DNA of 64,000 nt from Chryseobacterium cucumeris (GTDB taxonomy: Bacteria; Bacteroidota; Bacteroidia; Flavobacteriales; Weeksellaceae): NCBI RefSeq assembly GCF_016775705.1, contig NZ_CP068760.1, positions 1,736,001-1,800,000 on the forward strand. The letters are read 5' to 3'. A program made the position numbers and the translations under genes. The notes below the pieces were generated by a model. It ran no database searches and was not told where the DNA came from. It saw only the letters and a list, made by a program, of their open reading frames with translations. Below, in pieces: positions 59,947 through 64,000 of the stretch (position 1 is its first letter; each line of letters opens with the position of its first letter).

Positions 59947-62781
59947 TTAATGTGCTTCTAACCAGTTATCTCCTACTCCAATTTCTACCAATAGCGGAAC
60001 CTGTGTTTTTAAGGCACTTTCCATTTCAGTTTTGATTAGTTTTGAGGCTGTATCAATCTCATCTACCGGAGATTCGAACACCAATTCGTCATGTACCTGA
60101 AGCAGCATCTTTGTTTTAAGCTGTTGCTCTTCAAGTTCTCTGTCTATTTTAATCATGGCAAGCTTTACAACATCTGCTGCACTTCCCTGAACTGGTGCGT
60201 TTACAGCATTTCTTTCCGCATGACCTCTTACCACAAAATTATTGGAATTAATATCTTTCAAATGACGTTTTCTTCCTAAAATAGTTTCAACATATCCTAC
60301 CTGGCGTGCTTTGTTCACCTGCTCAGCCATGTACTCCTTCAGTTTCGGATAGGTTTCAAAGTAAGCTTCGATCATCTGTTTGGCTTCTGTACGGGATAAT
60401 CCGGTTTGTTCTGCCAAAGCAAAAGCTCCTTGTCCATAGATAATTCCAAAGTTTACGGTTTTAGCCTGACTTCTCTGAGTTTTGGATACCTCAGCCAAAT
60501 GAATTTTAAAGAGTTTTGCGGCGGTAGAAGCGTGGATATCTTCTCCATCCTGAAAAGCTTTGATCATATTATCCTCTCCGGAAATCTCAGCAATCAAACG
60601 AAGTTCAATCTGTGAATAATCGGCAGAAATAATCTTCTTTCCTTCTCCGGAAACAAATGCTCCACGGATCTGCTGCCCTCTCACCGTTCGGATCGGAATA
60701 TTCTGCAGGTTAGGGTTTACACTCGCCAAACGGCCTGTAGCAGCTGTAGTCTGTGAGAAGTTGGTATGTACTCTGTTATCTTTTTTCTCAATCTGTGAAG
60801 GCAATGCATCCACATAAGTTGATTTTAATTTCTGATAGGTTCTGTATTCCAGGATATGCTTGATAATTTCATGTTTTGAACTTAATTTTTGAAGCACATC
60901 TTCTGATGTTGCATATTGCCCTGTTTTTGTTTTCTTCGCTTTTGGATCGAGCTGTAATTTTTCAAACAGAATCTCTCCCAGCTGCTTCGGTGAATTCATA
61001 TTGAATTCTTCTCCTGAAAGTTCAAAAATCTTTGTTTCAAGCTGTTTCAGATCATTCTCAAGGTCAACACTTTCCTGTGCCAACCATTTTTCATCCAAAG
61101 AAATCCCTGAAAGTTCCATTTTTGCAAGTACTTCCATCAGAGGCATTTCAATGTTAAAGAAAAGCTCTTCCAGGTTCTCCTTTTTCAGCTGTGGTGCGAA
61201 TAGCTCATACAACTGGAAAGTTACATCTGCATCTTCTGCTGCATAATCTGTTTGTGTTCTCAGATCAGCATCTCTGAAATTCCCCTGTTTTTTCCCTTTT
61301 TTTCCGATAATGGTTTCAATGGATACCGGTTTATAGTTCAGATATACTTCTGAGAGATAATCCATCCCGTGTCTTCCGTCCGGGTTCAGGAGGTAGTGGG
61401 CAATCATGGTATCAAACATGGCGCCTTTCACGGTGATGTCGTATTGTTTTAAAACTTTGTAATCAAATTTAAGGTTGTGCGCTACTTTCAGCAGGTCTTC
61501 TTTTTCGAAAAACGGTCTGAAAATCTCCAGGGTCTGCAACACTTCTTCCTTGTTTTCAGAGAACGGAATATAGTAAGCAAGTCCTTTTTTATAAGAGAAG
61601 CTCATTCCTACCAGTTCTGCTTCAAGCTCGTTTAATGATGTCGTTTCCGTATCGAAACATACCACTTTCTGCTGCAGCAGATTGTCAACCAGTTTTTTCT
61701 GTGCTTTCGGGTTATTGATAAACTGATACAGATGATCATTATTCTCAATCGTAGACTTTGTAGAAGTTGCCTGATCCAGTTCCTCAAAATTGGCAAAAAG
61801 ATCAAGCTGCATAACCTGTCCTTTTACTTCGGTTCCGGCCGGAGTCTGTTTTACTTCTACTTCACTTACAACCACTGTTTCTACAGCTGCAGGAGCGAAA
61901 GCCCTGTAAAGGTTTTCGTATAGTCTTCTGAATTCTATTTCGTCAAAGACCTCTTTTACTTTTTCAAAATCCGGAGTTTCCAGGTCGTATTGTTCCTGAT
62001 GGAATTCTACAGGAGCATCACAGATGATAGTGGCTAATTTTTTAGACATAATACCACGTTCTGCGGAAGCTTCTACTTTTTCTTTCAGTTTTCCTTTCAG
62101 TTTATCCGTATTGGCTAATAAATTTTCAATGCTGCCGAATTCTTTCAGGAATTTCATAGCAGTTTTCTCTCCTACTCCTTCCAATCCAGGAATATTATCT
62201 ACTGCATCTCCCATCATGGCAAGGAAATCAATCACCTGCTTAGGATCATCAATCTCATATTTTGCCTTTACTTCTTCTACTCCTAAAATTTCAATGTCAC
62301 CGCCTTTTAAACCTGGCTTATAAATTTTAATTTTATCCGTAACCAGCTGTGCAAAATCTTTATCCGGTGTCACCATGAAGGTGGTGTATCCTTCTTTTTC
62401 GGCTTTGCATGCAATAGTCCCAATGACATCATCGGCTTCATATCCTTCTACCCCAAGAATCGGGATATGCATTGCTTCCAGAATTTTGTGGATATATGGA
62501 ATCGCAATTTTGATTGCTTCGGGAGTTTCGCTTCTGTTGGCTTTATATTCTGAGAAATCATCAGTTCTTACACTGGCCTGTCCAACATCAAAAACTACTG
62601 CCAGGTGTGTTGGTTTTTCTCTTCTGATCAATTCGATGAGAGAATTGGTAAAACCGAAGATGGCAGAAGTATCCAGACCTTTGCTGGTGAGTCTCGGATT
62701 CCTGATTAATGCGTAATATCCTCTGAAAATCATCGCATAAGCATCGATGAGAAACAGCCTTTTATCTTGTGTTGCGTCCAT
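59947..62781 (-). CDS. polA: DNA polymerase I
   Basis: From the ATG at 62781 the protein has 944 aa; the frame from 62910 runs through the promoter and is rejected. The 5'-3' exonuclease (about 1-290) has LFLIDAYAMIFRGYYAL and GVEGYEADDVIG. A proofreading 3'-5' exonuclease has active DTETTSL, HNLKFDYKV and AAEDADVTFQ boxes. The polymerase domain carries ADYSQIELRLIAEISG (motif A), KTVNFGIIYG (motif B) and LLQVHDELVFE (motif C). It has the full three activities for gap repair and primer removal. It ends after a terminator-like element shared with the lipoprotein gene. Confidence 0.97.
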   Translation of the reverse strand: MDATQDKRLFLIDAYAMIFRGYYALIRNPRLTSKGLDTSAIFGFTNSLIELIRREKPTHLAVVFDVGQASVRTDDFSEYKANRSETPEAIKIAIPYIHKILEAMHIPILGVEGYEADDVIGTIACKAEKEGYTTFMVTPDKDFAQLVTDKIKIYKPGLKGGDIEILGVEEVKAKYEIDDPKQVIDFLAMMGDAVDNIPGLEGVGEKTAMKFLKEFGSIENLLANTDKLKGKLKEKVEASAERGIMSKKLATIICDAPVEFHQEQYDLETPDFEKVKEVFDEIEFRRLYENLYRAFAPAAVETVVVSEVEVKQTPAGTEVKGQVMQLDLFANFEELDQATSTKSTIENNDHLYQFINNPKAQKKLVDNLLQQKVVCFDTETTSLNELEAELVGMSFSYKKGLAYYIPFSENKEEVLQTLEIFRPFFEKEDLLKVAHNLKFDYKVLKQYDITVKGAMFDTMIAHYLLNPDGRHGMDYLSEVYLNYKPVSIETIIGKKGKKQGNFRDADLRTQTDYAAEDADVTFQLYELFAPQLKKENLEELFFNIEMPLMEVLAKMELSGISLDEKWLAQESVDLENDLKQLETKIFELSGEEFNMNSPKQLGEILFEKLQLDPKAKKTKTGQYATSEDVLQKLSSKHEIIKHILEYRTYQKLKSTYVDALPSQIEKKDNRVHTNFSQTTAATGRLASVNPNLQNIPIRTVRGQQIRGAFVSGEGKKIISADYSQIELRLIAEISGEDNMIKAFQDGEDIHASTAAKLFKIHLAEVSKTQRSQAKTVNFGIIYGQGAFALAEQTGLSRTEAKQMIEAYFETYPKLKEYMAEQVNKARQVGYVETILGRKRHLKDINSNNFVVRGHAERNAVNAPVQGSAADVVKLAMIKIDRELEEQQLKTKMLLQVHDELVFESPVDEIDTASKLIKTEMESALKTQVPLLVEIGVGDNWLEAH

Positions 62782-62796
62782 ATTTTGAATAATGAA

Positions 62797-62804
62797 CAAA
62801 TATA
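62797..62804 (-). promoter_or_regulatory. -7 box of polA
   Basis: The minus strand reads TATATTTG, a full TAnnTTTG match, 15 bp upstream of the ATG at 62781. It supports that start and a very short leader. Confidence 0.55.
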
Positions 62805-62880
62805 AGAAAATAGGAGTAAAAGTTGATAGTTTGAGGAAGGGTTTCGGGGTATCGGGATGCGAGGTTCGGGATGGGGTTAA

Positions 62881-62914
62881 AAAAACAAAACAGCATACCC
62901 GAAGGTACACTGTT
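62881..62914 (-). terminator. Terminator of the first tssD gene (TTCG loop)
   Basis: On the minus-strand RNA, arms AACAGTGTACC and GGTATGCTGTT pair fully with two G-U pairs and a TTCG loop, followed by TTGTTTTTTT. On the plus strand the same bases give A-C mismatches, so the element is directional. Confidence 0.8.
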
Positions 62915-62939
62915 CCTTTTTTTATTTAAGTTTATGGGA

Positions 62940-63353
62940 TTATTTACCTGAAGAAGGCCATAGTCCTGCGTACTGAGAAGTACCGTAATCAATGGTTTCA
63001 GCACTTACTACGAAGCTGATCAGCATACTGTTGCTGTCTACTGCATCGAAATCTACTTCGTGCTGGATTACGTATCCGTTCTCCCATTTCAAAGTGATCA
63101 GTGTTCCTTCTTCGTGAGATTTGTTGAAAGTGATCTCTCCTACTGTCGGCTTGTATTTACCGTTTAGTAAGCTTTCAAGGATGTCTGACTTTTCAGTAGC
63201 TTCTACTGTCACCTTGATTAATGCATTGGAAGGATCTGATGCTACACGTCCTGAAACGTCTGTAGATCTTGATACACTGTAGTTCATTTTTAACAGTTTC
63301 TGCCCTTCACCGTTGTTGAATTTTAAGATTCCTCTTGAGTTTCTTTCTGCCAT
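62940..63353 (-). CDS. tssD: Type VI secretion tube protein TssD (Hcp), copy 1
   Basis: The 137-aa protein starts MAERNSRGILKFNNGEGQ, the Bacteroidota TssD/Hcp opening, and contains VSRSTDVSGRVASDPS, LKWENGYVIQHEVDFD and SFVVSAETIDYGTSQYAG. The family makes the hexameric rings of the inner tube of the Bacteroidota-type (T6SSiii) secretion system. No other T6SS gene is in the window. A second copy begins beyond 64000. The C-terminus WPSSGK differs from WPSAGK in copy 2. A -7 box and an iteron array are upstream. Confidence 0.93.
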   Translation of the reverse strand: MAERNSRGILKFNNGEGQKLLKMNYSVSRSTDVSGRVASDPSNALIKVTVEATEKSDILESLLNGKYKPTVGEITFNKSHEEGTLITLKWENGYVIQHEVDFDAVDSNSMLISFVVSAETIDYGTSQYAGLWPSSGK

Positions 63354-63404
63354 GATTGTAAATTTTAATCGTTAGTAATAAATTGTAATTCAATAATTAT
63401 ATAA

Positions 63405-63412
63405 CAAAGATA
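63405..63412 (-). promoter_or_regulatory. -7 box of tssD copy 1
   Basis: The minus strand reads TATCTTTG, a full match to TAnnTTTG, 51 bp upstream of the ATG at 63353. The nearest TTG is 24 bp further up, longer than usual, which fits a promoter needing an activator. Confidence 0.6.
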
Positions 63413-63461
63413 AAGCCCCTGGTTTTGAAAAAAAAGCAATTGAAAGGAAATCTGAAAAAGT

Positions 63462-63519
63462 GTCGTAATTGTACGATTTGATGTCGTAGTTCTACGATTT
63501 ATTGTCGTAATTCTACGAC
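63462..63519. promoter_or_regulatory. Three palindromic iterons with 21-bp period upstream of tssD
   Basis: GTCGTA-N4-TACGA(T/C) occurs at 63462-63477, 63483-63498 and 63504-63519, each start exactly 21 bp after the last. Arms are GTCGTA and TACGAY with centres ATTG, GTTC and ATTC. The array is 50-107 bp upstream of the tssD -7 box. Two helical turns of spacing puts the sites on one face, as for an activator binding in register. The remaining sequence of the 365-bp gap is AT-rich. Confidence 0.75.
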
Positions 63520-63647
63520 ATTAGATTTAAAAACAGAATATAAATACCTTATAACAAATATATTAAGGGCATAAACAGAAATTTATTATTACACCTTAAA
63601 GAGATATATTACTTTGATATGATTTTAAAAATTCTGATCCTGCTAAA

Positions 63648-63685
63648 TAAAAAACAGAACAGCGTCTCTTGTCCGCTGTTCTGTA
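63648..63685 (-). terminator. Terminator of tssD copy 2
   Basis: On the minus strand the arms ACAGAACAGCG and CGCTGTTCTGT (63684-63674, 63664-63654) are followed by TTTTTATTT, about 35 nt past the stop of copy 2. Each tssD copy thus has its own terminator. Confidence 0.85.
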
Positions 63686-63718
63686 CCAATTTTATTTTTA
63701 CTAAGATGATGAATAGGC

Positions 63719-64000
63719 TTATTTACCTGCTGAAGGCCATAGCCCTGCGTACTGGGAAGTACCGTAGTCGATGGTTTCAGCACTTACCACGAAGCTGATC
63801 AGCATACTGTTGCTGTCAATAGCATCGAAGTCTACTTCGTGTTGGATTACGTATCCGTTCTCCCATTTCAAAGTGATCAGTGTTCCTTCTTCGTGAGATT
63901 TGTTGAAAGTAATTTCTCCTACTGTCGGCTTGTATTTACCGTTCAGTAAGCTTTCAAGGATGTCTGATTTTTCAGTAGCTTCTACTGTAACTTTGATCAA
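63719..64000 (-). CDS. tssD: Type VI secretion tube protein TssD (Hcp), copy 2 (5' end beyond window)
   Basis: The last 93-94 codons of a second tssD are visible; the frame is open at the window edge, so the true start lies outside. In the shared part only two residues differ from copy 1 (Val/Ile in VDFDA(V/I)DSNS and Ser/Ala in WPS(S/A)GK), while several synonymous changes separate the genes. That pattern shows purifying selection on a recent duplicate. It is read in the same direction with its own terminator, 366 bp upstream of copy 1. Confidence 0.93.
   Translation of the reverse strand: MIKVTVEATEKSDILESLLNGKYKPTVGEITFNKSHEEGTLITLKWENGYVIQHEVDFDAIDSNSMLISFVVSAETIDYGTSQYAGLWPSAGK

Noticed and set aside
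62782..62910. Upstream extension of polA to 62910
   Set aside because: The extra 43 residues are unlike any polymerase and run across the -7 box at 62797-62804 and a G/C-rich repeat.

Overview
The window looks like chromosomal DNA of a Chryseobacterium-type flavobacterium (Bacteroidota, family Weeksellaceae). It is AT-rich. Several transcription units carry the Bacteroidota -7 box TAnnTTTG, in the best cases about 19 bp downstream of a TTG/TTTG -33 element. It also encodes family-typical proteins: a TonB receptor with a carboxypeptidase-like N-terminal domain plus a DUF4249 lipoprotein, an S46 dipeptidyl-peptidase, a fused CrtYc/CrtYd-type lycopene cyclase with CrtZ (zeaxanthin route), and Bacteroidota-type TssD/Hcp. 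The genus is inferred from gene style and not proven by a marker gene.

Layout. 1-6656 (minus): an orphan CheB/CheR signalling operon with two hybrid histidine kinases and a stand-alone receiver. 6855-7894: a Crp/Fnr regulator and a small charged helical protein, converging on a bidirectional terminator. 7977-15308 (minus): a long carotenoid operon in the order marR, crtI, crtB, SRPBCC protein, crtZ, crtY, lipocalin, ribA, SDR/DUF2867 protein. 15528-16933: a small lipoprotein and two identical tRNA-Lys(UUU) genes, each with its own promoter. 17143-25038: a MarR/membrane-protein pair with a clear operator, a DJ-1 protein, a GlxA-type regulator, and a TolC-HlyD-MFS efflux operon divergent from an AraC regulator. 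25101-32850: a large DUF2723 membrane protein, a MITE-like element, an SDR, RidA behind two CRP-like boxes, a Crp/Fnr regulator, a SUKH protein, a TlpA thioredoxin and a DUF6796-like membrane protein.

33047-37503: a PchR-like AraC regulator with 21-bp-spaced direct repeats in its leader, followed by a TonB receptor/DUF4249 pair. 37553-44231: DUF1275 protein, Crp/Fnr regulator, VOC protein, alpha/beta-hydrolase lipoprotein, ACT protein, and a histidine kinase/LuxR-type response regulator pair. 44807-47460: a VWA protein and MoxR-like ATPase pair. 47461-48449: a gene-free mosaic holding an IS3-type transposase stub, a heptamer array, a G-quadruplex motif and an octamer array. 48450-55713: an M16 peptidase, a GNAT/polysaccharide-deacetylase pair and a DPP11-like S46 peptidase. 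56007-59868: an NlpE-like lipoprotein, MgtC, Imm22, PP2C phosphatase, a four-helix membrane protein and a lipoprotein. 59947-62781: polA. 62940-64000: two nearly identical tssD (Hcp) genes separated by an intergenic region with three 21-bp-spaced palindromic iterons.

No CRISPR array, rRNA operon or intact prophage is visible. The most interesting unexplained signals are the iteron array upstream of tssD, the CRP-like double box in front of ridA, the AraC-type 21-bp direct repeats, the two MarR operator/promoter overlaps, the 175-bp MITE-like element, and the repeat/G-quadruplex mosaic at 47.5-48.4 kb.
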